In this document: piece after piece, positions 25,456 through 34,853 of the stretch | Layout of the letters: each line of letters opens with the position of its first letter | Position numbering within the stretch: position 1 is the first letter of the stretch | Source of the DNA: [Clostridium] methylpentosum DSM 5476 | GTDB taxonomy: Bacteria; Bacillota; Clostridia; Oscillospirales; Ruminococcaceae | DNA: 64,000 nt | Assembly: GCA_000158655.1 (NCBI GenBank) | Contig: EQ973338.1 | Location: forward strand, 409,911-473,910 | Direction of reading: 5' to 3' | Translations under genes and position numbers: made by a program | Notes under the pieces: model-generated | Databases searched by the model: none | Told to the model about the DNA's origin: nothing | The model's input: the letters and a program-made list of their open reading frames with translations, nothing else

Positions 25456-25935
25456 CTTTTTCAACATGGAAAGCGAGCCGGGACTACCATTCCATACGGA
25501 TATATGAAAGGCCCCGACAATCCCAAGCAGTATATACCTGATCCCGAAACCGCACCTATCGTGAAACGGATCTTCGAGATGTATGCAAGTGGCATCGGTA
25601 TTGTGAAGATCTGCGACAGACTCTCCACCGAGAAAGTGGTAGCCCCGAGCGTGTATGCCTTTCAGAAAACGGGCAGCCGATGCGGTAATCCCGATTTGAA
25701 CAGATCATATCATTGGGCACAGACTCCGTTCGCAGGATACTCTCCAATCAGGAATATGTGGGAGATACCGTGAACTTCAAAACCTATTCCAAGTCTAACA
25801 AACTGAAGAACGATTCTGAAAACATCCTGATATTCAAAGATACCCACGAAGCGATTATTGACCGCAAGACCTTTGAGATGCTGCAAAGACACTTTGCAGG
25901 CCGAAAACGCCCCGACAAGCAAGGGCGGAACGTGA
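25456..25935 (+). pseudogene. Remnant of a large serine recombinase (Tn4451/TnpX type)
   Basis: Only the middle Recombinase domain remains. It begins with G-K-R-A-G-T-T-I-P-Y-G-Y and continues through P-E-T-A-P-I-V-K-R-I-F-E-M-Y and S-T-E-K-V-V-A-P-S-V-Y. Near 25716 the frame shifts, after which R-R-I-L-S-N-Q-E-Y-V-G-D-T-V-N-F-K-T-Y and T-H-E-A-I-I-D-R-K-T-F-E continue the same domain. The catalytic resolvase domain and the C-terminal part are gone. Large serine recombinases move integrative elements, so this scrap at the end of the A+T-richer block suggests how that block arrived. Confidence 0.85.
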
Positions 25936-25939
25936 CACT

Positions 25940-26130
25940 GTGTCGTGTAGTGGAGGTAAAACCATTGTGGGAGCAGGGCGGAGATCTCGTCGGTATCGGT
26001 GACGCCGCAGCGGCGGAACCATTGATAGAGCGCGTCTTGCTCTCGGAGCAGGTGGTTGCGCACCCACGGGCCAAGGCCAAAGTGGCACTGGTGCAGCTGG
26101 GAAAACGGGTAGTCAGGAAACTCCTATGTC
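25940..26130 (-). pseudogene. Fragment of a conserved hypothetical (HFGLGxWxRN protein)
   Basis: Read on the minus strand this gives C-H-F-G-L-G-P-W-V-R-N-H-L-L, then R-R-C-G-V-T-D-T-D-E-I-S-A-L-L and a short tail. The pattern resembles a family of short clostridial proteins of unknown function that keep an H-F-G-L-G-M-W-I-R-N motif. No start codon with a ribosome site is seen and the frame runs into the recombinase remnant. It is probably a truncated leftover at the integration junction. Confidence 0.4.
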
Positions 26131-26321
26131 TGTTCAGGGGACAAATAGTTTTTTATCTCTCCAAATGCATGTCTGAGAAGAGTGCAAAGCTTCATTGTAA
26201 TCACCAAGATATAGTGTATCATTGCGGTGTTTAGAATAAAACAGGATGTGAGCGCGCATTTGTAGAATGTAATTCTATTACAATACTGGAAAATCCATGT
26301 TATACTTTTGTTGGTGATCAA

Positions 26322-26547
26322 ATGAATTTTCAGTACAAAGACCTGTATATCAAACTGGGTTTGAATATAACTTATTATCGCAGGGCCAACAGCATGGCCC
26401 AAGACGCCCTCGTCGAAAAAATCGGCATCGACCGCACTCACATCGGCAAATTTGAGACCGCCCGCTCTGGCGTGTCGCTCGACTGCTCTTTGCCATCGCC
26501 GAGGCGCTCGACACCCCGATCCAAAAATTTTTCGAGTTCCGGGATTG
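26322..26547 (+). pseudogene. XRE-family HTH regulator broken by a one-base deletion
   Basis: The start reads Y-K-D-L-Y-I-K-L-G-L-N-I-T-Y-Y-R and continues as a helix-turn-helix (D-A-L-V-E-K-I-G-I-D-R-T-H-I-G-K-F-E-T). Near 26480 the frame changes. In the next frame the expected L-L-F-A-I-A-E-A-L-D-T-P-I-Q-K-F-F-E-F-R-D and a stop follow. Restoring one base would give a normal HTH protein of about 75 residues. Such proteins usually regulate neighbouring mobile genes. Confidence 0.8.
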
Positions 26548-26989
26548 ATCGAGCAGTCTATCCGGCCGGGCAGCTTTATTCTCTGCTCTGTAAAACCGGA
26601 TGGCGGAGAATCCGACAAGGCTGTGATAGGAAAAATGACAGAATCAAAGCAAGGGGCGTTTGAGCTCAACTGGTTAAACCTGCCGCTTTCAGGACTGATG
26701 GGAAAGCCGGTCTAGTGGGAACTATTTTATCCTCACTTTAAGGAAAGCCAGCTGACGGGCCACCGTGCAAAACGCCGATCAGGAAGATTTGGGAATCCTG
26801 GGGAGCATGGAGCCGCCCGCCCTGCCTGCTGCCTGCAGTCACCAGGGCATTTGTCACCTCAATTCTTTGCCCGAGTTTTGAAATGCGTTGCCGTGAAATT
26901 CAGCATCTGAAAATAGAATGTTTGACAGGAAAGACTTTGAGAAAAGAATAGTAGTTAAATTTATGCGTATCTCAATCAGGAGGTAGTAG
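26548..26989. other. Intergenic region with no recognised gene
   Basis: A short open stretch up to 26715 encodes P-G-S-F-I-L-C-S-V-K-P-D-G-G but has no start or family resemblance. No hairpin or repeat stands out. An AGGAGG ribosome site at the far end belongs to the next gene. Confidence 0.4.
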
Positions 26990-27493
26990 ATGTTTCGTAT
27001 TGATGTTCAAAATTTATCCTGGGTTCAGGGAGGGCTTGCCTGTGAGGATTACTGTGCACATGGTCATGTCACCGCATGGATTGGGCAAGAGGTGTTTGCG
27101 GATGATTGTACTGTGAGTTCCACCGCACTGTATTTGCTCAAGTCGCTCACAGAGGATCACATCATCTATGAGGGTCAGCAGATGCTGCCCTGTTGTGGGC
27201 ATACAATGATTGCCCGGGAAAACGGACGGCTGGACACGGTAGATATTTCCGGCTGCGACAACGGAATTGACTGGTCAGTCCTCCACGAGGATGACACAGT
27301 GAGACTGATCACCTGCACAGGATGTGAAACGGTCCTGCCCTTGCAGGAATACAAAAAGACCGTGTTTGCCTTTGCCGATAAAATCGAAGCTTTTTACCAG
27401 CGAAGTACGAAAAAAGCACCTTTGTCAGATGAATTTGAACAAAAGGGGTATACCGCCTTTTGGAATGAGTGGCACAGGCGCAGGAGAGGCTGA
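26990..27493 (+). CDS. Conserved hypothetical protein
   Basis: A soluble 167-residue protein found in clostridia and other Firmicutes but without a named function that I know. Features that look conserved are E-D-Y-C-A-H-G-H-V-T-A near the start, T-A-L-Y-L-L-K-S-L-T-E-D-H-I-I at about 41-55, M-L-P-C-C-G-H-T-M-I at about 62-71, C-D-N-G-I-D-W-S-V near 85-93, and the end A-F-W-N-E-W-H-R. The C-C-G-H motif with other His and Cys residues could bind a metal. It has a perfect AGGAGG site and its own terminator, so it is a single-gene unit beside the mobile debris. Confidence 0.75.
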   Translation: MFRIDVQNLSWVQGGLACEDYCAHGHVTAWIGQEVFADDCTVSSTALYLLKSLTEDHIIYEGQQMLPCCGHTMIARENGRLDTVDISGCDNGIDWSVLHEDDTVRLITCTGCETVLPLQEYKKTVFAFADKIEAFYQRSTKKAPLSDEFEQKGYTAFWNEWHRRRRG

Positions 27494-27548
27494 GAACATA
27501 TCAGCCATTGTCCCATTCTCCACTTGATAATCCGCCCAACCCTGCGAA

Positions 27549-27581
27549 AAAACACCGAAGGGATGCTACCCGGTGTTTTTT
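27549..27581 (+). terminator. Terminator of the conserved hypothetical gene
   Basis: AACACCG pairs with CGGTGTT, followed by TTTTT, about 60 nt after the stop codon. Confidence 0.75.
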
Positions 27582-27640
27582 AGGCTTTCGAAGGCCAGGA
27601 GACTTGCGCGCCCAAGGGTTGTTTTAGGATAGACAGTTTA

Positions 27641-27675
27641 CAAAAAGGGATCCAACGCATATGCCGTTGGATCCC
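27641..27675 (-). terminator. Terminator of ilvD
   Basis: A perfect 11-bp stem GGGATCCAACG/CGTTGGATCCC, with TTTTT after it on the minus strand, 46 nt past the ilvD stop. Confidence 0.85.
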
Positions 27676-27721
27676 TTGATTTTATGTTAGTGCGGAAAAT
27701 TGTCCTCTTACCGGTATCACT

Positions 27722-29392
<1,671 letters not shown>

Positions 29393-29417
29393 GGGAACCA
29401 TCCTTTCATTTCTTGAG

Positions 29418-29458
29418 TTGTATAACAACATTATAGCTTGTTATACAACTGTTGTCAA
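29418..29458 (-). promoter_or_regulatory. ilvD promoter overlapped by two FadR/GntR operators
   Basis: Minus-strand TTGACA (29453-29458), 17 nt spacer, TATAAT (29430-29435). Two 11-bp dyads, TTGTATAACAA (29418-29428) and TTGTTATACAA (29438-29448), fit the TNGTNNNACNA pattern of FadR-type regulators. They are exact reverse complements of each other with centres 20 bp apart. One fills the spacer and the other follows the -10, so binding should repress. Confidence 0.8.
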
Positions 29459-29462
29459 CCCG

Positions 29463-30149
29463 TTATTCTTCTTGAATGCCAAATCCGCGCATCGCGTGGA
29501 TGATATGCAGCTCCATCGCGGTTTTCGCGCCGAGCGGGTCGCGGTTTGCGATGAACTCCATGATCATCCGGTGGTCGTTCAGGGTGTCCTCCACCACTGC
29601 GCCGGAGCGTTCCGACAGCCGCACCCCCGAGTCGATCGCCTTGTAGATCACCGGCATCAGCCGCTCGACAAACTCATTGTGCGCCGCTTGGTTGATCGCC
29701 TTGTGGAACGCCTGCTCAGTGAGAGTGCGGTCCTCCCCGTTTTTGATCTGCTCCTCCTCGAGCTTGCCGTAGCGCAGGATGCGCTTGATCTCCTGCGGGG
29801 TCGCCCGTTTGGCTGCGTAATAGGCGGTTTGGGGCTCCACCATCAGCCGCATCTCGTAAAGCGCCCGGATGTCTGGCTGAAGGGTCTCCAAATCATCAAA
29901 GCGGATGGGATGCTCATGGTTTGCCCGCTCGACGACAAAGGTGCCCCTCCCCCGCCGGATTTCGAGCACGTTGTGGGAGGCAAGAATCCGGATCGCCTCC
30001 CGCAGCGTTGTCCGGCTCACCCCGAGCGATGCGGAGAAATCGAGCTCGTTGGGCAGCTTGTCCCCCGGCTTGAGGGTTTTGTCGATCGTGATCATCGACA
30101 GAATCTGTTCCGCGACCTGCTGCGCGAGATTGTGTGTTGGGGTCTCCAA
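29463..30149 (-). CDS. FadR-subfamily GntR transcriptional regulator
   Basis: A 228-residue regulator. The N-terminal winged helix has L-K-P-G-D-K-L-P-N-E at about 27-36, then L-G-V-S-R-T-T-L-R-E-A-I-R-I-L and R-R-G-R-G-T-F-V. The C-terminal FCD domain (about 95-225) keeps metal-ligand type residues in F-H-K-A-I, N-D-H-R and M-E-L-H-I-I-H. FCD regulators usually sense organic acids. The start is TTG with AGGAGG 9 nt upstream. It is followed 70 nt later by ilvD, whose promoter carries two matching operators, so it is very likely the repressor of ilvD. The ligand, perhaps a branched-chain keto or hydroxy acid, is inferred. Confidence 0.92.
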   Translation of the reverse strand: METPTHNLAQQVAEQILSMITIDKTLKPGDKLPNELDFSASLGVSRTTLREAIRILASHNVLEIRRGRGTFVVERANHEHPIRFDDLETLQPDIRALYEMRLMVEPQTAYYAAKRATPQEIKRILRYGKLEEEQIKNGEDRTLTEQAFHKAINQAAHNEFVERLMPVIYKAIDSGVRLSERSGAVVEDTLNDHRMIMEFIANRDPLGAKTAMELHIIHAMRGFGIQEE

Positions 30150-31125
30150 TCTGCCTCACCTCCTGTTGTGTGCAGTCTTATTATAGCAGAAAAGGGCGCA
30201 AACGCAAAGTATAAAATGGGGGATGCAGTTTGCATCCTCTTTTATTTGTGGGAGCAAGGGCATCGGGTAGCCAGCCGATCTCCTGTGCAGACCTGAGAGG
30301 GTTGCAACCGCGCTGTCCCCAGCCGTTGCAACCAAATATGGGCTGTACCAGACAAAAAGGGATTCCGAAGCAAATGGAAACATACAACAAGAGGTTATAA
30401 TGATAAGCAGGCTGTAACGGACAAAAAATCGGGGGATTGGAAACGGATCGCAATCCCGCTGAATCTATGTGACAGTGGAGTTCCCCTCTGTCGCCGGGCC
30501 TGTTCAGGTCAGTACAGGCCGACTTCGCAGAAGGCGCGGCGGTTGATTTGAAAGATGTGCAGCGACTGGTTTTACACCGGCGGCGGGGATCCAGGATCCA
30601 TCAGCAGGTTTTCCGCCCAGGTCATCTGCTGCGAGCAGCTTGCCCGTCTCGTTGTTACGGACCTCGAACTGCTCCGAATTCGCCCCCTTCATAGACGCCG
30701 CTTCCCGTCACCGTGCAGTACTCCTTGAAGGAGGCTACCGTAATTTTGTGGTGGGGGATATCTGTGAAAAGCGAGCTCGTTGAGCTTGATTCTTTCTTTG
30801 CTTTCAGCACAGAACTGGGAAAATCGGGCTGTGCCGGGAGTTGTGCAAACAACCTGCCTTTCACTGCTCTGTTCTCCACCTCTGACCATTCTTCTGCTGT
30901 CGCCATACATGCCTCCGCGGCAAAGCGAACAAGGCACCAAAATGACCCACAAAACCAGAGGGGAGGCTTCTCTATTCATGTTTTGGAAAGGGCGTCTGTT
31001 GCACATCAAAATTTGTTTACAATTGGGACGTTCTTGTAAAGGCTTTTACAAAGAGGTATAATATCCACTACAGAAACTGACAAGCGCCCAGCGCTTTTTT
31101 TATTCCCCAAAAGGAGGTTTTTCCA
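30150..31125. other. Intergenic region with dyads and degraded sequence
   Basis: It holds the gntR promoter (TATAAT near 30180, minus), a GGATGCA/TGCATCC hairpin near 30222 and a long-range dyad GGTTGCAAC/GTTGCAACC (30300-30308 with 30325-30333). A possible broken minus-strand gene lies at 30504-30906. The last 60 nt lead into the FUSC gene with an AAAAGGAGG site. No intact gene is seen. Confidence 0.5.
30504..30906 (-). pseudogene. Possible frameshifted minus-strand gene, unknown
   Basis: A frame starts at ATG 30906 with GCGGAGG upstream (M-A-T-A-E-E-W-S-E-V) and runs 83 codons to G-S-G-V-Y-E-G-G-E-F. In the neighbouring frame the sequence seems to continue with F-E-V-R-N-N-E-T-G-K-L-L-A-A-D-D-L. 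The good ribosome site and plausible protein-like ends point to a real gene damaged by a frameshift, but no family is recognised. It may also be chance. Confidence 0.3.
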
Positions 31126-32850
31126 TTGAACAAAGCCCAGAAAATCTGGACAGAGATCAAGAGCAGTGTGACAAAAAACTTCAGACACGCCACGGTGAAT
31201 TTTGTTTTTATCATTGCCTTTATCAACCTATTTCAAATGGTCTTTGGTGCAGAAAATTCAATTGTCGGCGTCATCTTTGCCATTATGATGTCCGCCTCGA
31301 TGGTGCGAGACTTGACGGCGAATCCGGTCAGGCACCTCTGCGTTCAGGGGATCGTCCTGGTGTTGATGGCCTCGGCTGCCTGTTTTGTCACAAGTGTGCC
31401 GCCGCTGCTCGCACTGCCGGTTAACCTGGCGATGCTGTTTGTCATCCTGTATGCCTTTACCTATGAATACGTCAGCCAGCTGTACTTTCCCTACATCCTG
31501 TCCTACCTGTTTATGGTGTTCATTTCCCCGATTACCCCCGACCAACTGCCCAAGCGCCTGCTGGGAATGCTGGTGGGGGCGGTGTGCATCATCCTATATC
31601 AGCTCTTCAACGGGAGAAAACGGATAGTCGAGACTGCCCAGGATGTACTGGTAACGATGTGCGACAGCGCCAAGCACTGCATCGACTGCCTGCTCACCGG
31701 AGAGGGTGTTCCACAGGATCCCGAAAAGCTGCGCAGCGACCTGTGCAGGCTGAGCAAGATCATTTATGACCGCCGCAAAAAAGCGCTGTGCATTTCAGAG
31801 GCGGGCTTCTCAATCATCGATGCCGGACGGGGGCTCGAAAACCTCGTGCTGCTGCTTTACGAGCTGGAGGGCCCAGTGACGGAACAGCGGGCTCAGATGT
31901 TGCGTCAAGTTTCCCTTCAGCTCGATGAGATTCGCTCGTTTTTGTTGCGACAGGTGCAGACCATTCCCCCATTTGAGCCCGCTACATGTGGCGTTTGCGG
32001 GGATCCGCAGGCTGGGCAGTTCACACAGTGCCTTTCCTACATCCGGGAACACACCCTGCAGATGACGCTCCCGGAAAAGAGGACCCGCTACCGCAAGACA
32101 CTCCTCTCGGTGTCGACCCGCCTCAAGGCCGCTCTGGGCATCAGCCCTGTCCGGGTTGTCTACGCACTGCGGGTCTCCTGTCTGCTCGCTTTGGGGTCGC
32201 TCGCCGTGCAGTTGCTGCAGCTGCCGCACGGAAAATGGCTGCTGTTTACCATCGCGTCGGTCTCCCTGCCCTATGCGGACGATGTGGGGGCCAAGGCAAA
32301 AAAACGCCTTTTGGCCACAATCATCGGGGGGATCGCAGGGGCGTTGCTCTATTCACTCATCCCCAATCCAGTGGGGCGGACCACTGTTATGATGCTGTCG
32401 GGCTATCTTTCTTTTTTCTTTACCGGTTACTCCGCAACCTTTGCCTGCTCTACAGTGGGGGCGTTGGGTGGCGCTGTCTTTGCGGGCGCATTTGGCTGGA
32501 CGTCGGTGGGCGGTATGCTGCTCGTCCGGCTGTGCTATGTCCTTCTGGGGATTGGAATAGCGTTGCTGGCAAACTGCCTTGTTTTTCCTTTCCATAAAAA
32601 GCGGGCAACCCGTCAGTTGTGGGAGAAATACGAGGCCACGACCGGACTGCTCTCCAAACTCTGCCATTCGAAGCAGAACGATGCACAGCTGTACTACAAT
32701 TTGGTCATTCAGGCCCATTTGCTCGAAGACAAACTCCTTGCCAATGCAAAGGATCTCAACTGGGAGGGCGCTGCAGAGGGCCTGGCCAAATGCAGGAAGG
32801 CCGTCCGGCTGGCGCACCGTTCTCACTCAGCTGAAATTCAGCCAGCTTAG
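31126..32850 (+). CDS. FUSC-family membrane protein (YccS/AaeB-like)
   Basis: A 574-residue protein with two membrane bundles. The N-terminal six helices cover about residues 18-155, a soluble helical region 160-340, and the C-terminal FUSC bundle about 345-490. The FUSC motifs are S-V-S-L-P-Y-A-D-D at about 378-386 and K-R-L-L-A-T-I-I-G-G at about 391-400. Relatives export aromatic acids or are of unknown function. The start is TTG with AAGGAGG eight bases before. It is the second FUSC-type protein in the window, and the two do not look alike outside the domain. It appears monocistronic. Confidence 0.88.
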   Translation: MNKAQKIWTEIKSSVTKNFRHATVNFVFIIAFINLFQMVFGAENSIVGVIFAIMMSASMVRDLTANPVRHLCVQGIVLVLMASAACFVTSVPPLLALPVNLAMLFVILYAFTYEYVSQLYFPYILSYLFMVFISPITPDQLPKRLLGMLVGAVCIILYQLFNGRKRIVETAQDVLVTMCDSAKHCIDCLLTGEGVPQDPEKLRSDLCRLSKIIYDRRKKALCISEAGFSIIDAGRGLENLVLLLYELEGPVTEQRAQMLRQVSLQLDEIRSFLLRQVQTIPPFEPATCGVCGDPQAGQFTQCLSYIREHTLQMTLPEKRTRYRKTLLSVSTRLKAALGISPVRVVYALRVSCLLALGSLAVQLLQLPHGKWLLFTIASVSLPYADDVGAKAKKRLLATIIGGIAGALLYSLIPNPVGRTTVMMLSGYLSFFFTGYSATFACSTVGALGGAVFAGAFGWTSVGGMLLVRLCYVLLGIGIALLANCLVFPFHKKRATRQLWEKYEATTGLLSKLCHSKQNDAQLYYNLVIQAHLLEDKLLANAKDLNWEGAAEGLAKCRKAVRLAHRSHSAEIQPA

Positions 32851-33205
32851 GTCTTTTGCAGTGAATCGGAAGGACATGCGGGACTACGGGAATAAGGTTT
32901 ATCTCTAGTTGAGACTGTATGCTGTATTCTCGGCACTCAACTTTTTTGAACGGGAAAATAAATTTTATCCAAAAGGGATGTCCACTGACAGTGCAATTGA
33001 AAAATAGGTTAATCAGCAAGCTGATTGAGAAATTCAGGCACAAAAAACACATAAGTTTGCAGAAAACAAATATCTCGTTATTTTGAGTGAGCGGGAGCAG
33101 CACAACAAAGTGCTGCTCCCGTATCTCTTTTTGAACAAGTATTGCTGGATCATAGGAACAAAATACAGAAAGGTGCGTAATTTTAATAGTGAGGAGATGA
33201 TAATC
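32851..33205. other. Intergenic region without a gene
   Basis: Nothing is recognised apart from a hairpin with AGCAGCAC and GTGCTGCT arms near 33096-33117. It could end the FUSC transcript, though its T-run is interrupted. Confidence 0.4.
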
Positions 33206-33739
33206 GTGTACACTGAACATGAACTCAAAGAATTACGCAAGGCAATTTACGAGTTTACTGCCGATCAGCTGATGTGGGAAATACTATGCATCAACGCTGT
33301 TGCGCAGCACTCGCCTGCCCTTGACGTAGTGCGAAATAAATTGTTGTCATTGCCAAAAACATTTGGATTAATCATGCAGAATTCAGTGCGTTCTCCTGAT
33401 ATTAAAAAATTAACACAAGCAGTCAACCAGGGCACCCAGCTGTTTATCCAGTATGTGAATTGTGTTTTTCAAGGGGGGACCGATGCGACTGCGCTCAAAC
33501 AAAAACTCAGTGAGAACATTGAGCTGATTGCCAAGTGTTTACACCAAATAAATGCACAATGGGGAACCCAGCAATGGATGACTTTGATCCAACACCAAGT
33601 TGAACTCACAGACGCAGTGATGGACAGCGCAAAACAGGGGAAATATGAAACCTGGGAAAATATTCTTCCAATCATCCGCAAATTAAAGATGGATATGGCA
33701 GACTATTTGGCGCAGGGCATTTGCAGCGCGAATCCGTAA
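33206..33739 (+). CDS. Hypothetical helical protein
   Basis: A 177-residue, wholly helical cytoplasmic protein without signal or membrane segments. Notable pieces are E-L-K-E-L-R-K-A-I-Y-E-F at the start, L-F-I-Q-Y-V-N-C-V at about 75-83, and I-A-K-C-L-H-Q-I-N at about 109-117. Similar helical proteins of clostridia are sometimes wrongly named acetylglutamate kinase. No kinase motif exists here, so no function is given. GTG 33206 follows GGAG by nine bases; ATG 33197 sits too close to the site, though it is possible. A strong terminator follows at 33.9 kb. Confidence 0.6.
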   Translation: MYTEHELKELRKAIYEFTADQLMWEILCINAVAQHSPALDVVRNKLLSLPKTFGLIMQNSVRSPDIKKLTQAVNQGTQLFIQYVNCVFQGGTDATALKQKLSENIELIAKCLHQINAQWGTQQWMTLIQHQVELTDAVMDSAKQGKYETWENILPIIRKLKMDMADYLAQGICSANP

Positions 33740-33878
33740 GTTTTTCTCCGGCAATCCGTCAGCCGGCACGTCGTATTCAATCGGAACGGCAAAAGGGCCT
33801 GGAATCCGAATTGTGTCCAGACATCTGTGAAAAAAAGACTATTAGATGAAAACAGAGGCATTCGGCTGAGATATAGAA

Positions 33879-33917
33879 ACACCTGCGGCGCGCACTATTT
33901 CGCCGCAGGTGTTTTTT
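33879..33917 (+). terminator. Strong terminator after the helical hypothetical
   Basis: A 12-bp stem ACACCTGCGGCG/CGCCGCAGGTGT with a T6 run. Confidence 0.85.
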
Positions 33918-33927
33918 GTATTAGGAA

Positions 33928-34322
33928 AACCACGTGCTGTGCGCGTGGTTCAAAATAGGCGGTAGCCGGTGAGTAGAAAATAAAAACTCCTTCATGAAAA
34001 ATAGAAGCAGGTTTGCCAACCGCAACAGCACATGAAGGAGGCCATTCAAGATGAAGGACATAAATAGTTTAGCGCAGAGTCTGCCCCTTGGGTATACGAA
34101 GTGGAATTGCAAGTACCATATAGTATTTGCACCAAAGTATCGTAGACAAGTACTCTATGGAAAAATAAAAGCAGATATAGGACAAATACTGAGGGAACTA
34201 TGTGAATACCAAGGCATAAAAAAACAGGCTGCTTTAGCGTCAGCCTGAGAAAACGCTGCGGTTGGTAAACCTTTTAATGAGCCTTCAGGCTCAGCTAGTT
34301 TGAAACCCTTATAGGGTTTGTT
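33928..34322 (+). mobile_element. Internally deleted IS200-type element
   Basis: The left end starts with a hairpin AACCACG/CGTGGTT (33928-33950), followed by a leader like that of the copy at 4.7 kb (tagaaaataaaaact, then a ggtttgccaaccg-like stretch). The right part has an AAACCC/GGGTTT dyad near 34302-34320. Between them only about 200 bp of tnpA is left. With both ends kept and no working transposase it looks like a non-autonomous derivative. Confidence 0.65.
34051..34248 (+). pseudogene. Truncated IS200 transposase, N-terminus joined to C-terminal tail
   Basis: The 65-codon frame begins M-K-D-I-N-S-L-A-Q-S-L and contains the TnpA motif C-K-Y-H-I-V-F-A-P-K-Y-R-R and G-Q-I-L-R-E-L-C-E. 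It then passes straight into K-K-Q-A-A-L-A-S-A and a stop. The H-x-H metal site and catalytic tyrosine are missing. An in-frame deletion of roughly 300 bp explains this better than a frameshift. The ribosome site GAAGGAGG is retained. Confidence 0.75.
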
Positions 34323-34853
34323 CATGCCACCCAATTGCTTGATTAATTCTTGATTTTGCTGTAGTTGAGAGAAAAAGCGAAAGGCTTGTTAAAGGAAGGG
34401 GATTCTTTTACAACGCAAAGATAATCAGTTGAACCCATAGCTATCATCAGCCGCATAAACACTCCTCCTATTTTATTGCGATTGTAGAGTTCCCAAAGGT
34501 TTTTCTTTCTTGGTATAACATACAAAATGTTAATTGGATGGTAGTCTGTAATTTTGCAAAAATATTTTTAATAAAAGGTCTTATTGTACATACAGTGTTA
34601 CGCTATTTTTTAGCGCTTTTGATAAGGCTCAGCGGGCAGAACCCAATTTCAAAGATGCACACACCATATAATTGTGGTAACCATGACAGATATTATATGA
34701 TAAGATAAATTGCTGATGGAAAAGACATCGGTTAAAATTGTCCCAATTTTACTTTGTTTTGGCGCTGTTTTGCATGTAATTTCACGGTTGTCTTTGCTAT
34801 ACTAGAGGTATTACATCAACAATTTTCAGGCAACAATACGAAGGAGTGATTGT
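34323..34853. other. Intergenic region upstream of the surface glycosidase
   Basis: It holds a possible small minus-strand gene (34343-34456) and A+T-rich DNA. A -10-like TATACT lies near 34799, about 50 nt before the glycosidase ribosome site, without a convincing -35. No hairpin terminator is obvious. Confidence 0.4.
34343..34456 (-). CDS. Possible small protein of 37 residues
   Basis: A short frame starts at ATG 34456 with a strong AGGAGG site 7 nt upstream and begins M-R-L-M-I-A-M-G-S-T-D-Y. The end is rich in N, S and F. No family is recognised. The good ribosome site argues that translation starts here, but it may be the cut-off front of a longer lost gene next to the IS element. Confidence 0.3.
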   Translation of the reverse strand: MRLMIAMGSTDYLCVVKESPSFNKPFAFSLNYSKIKN

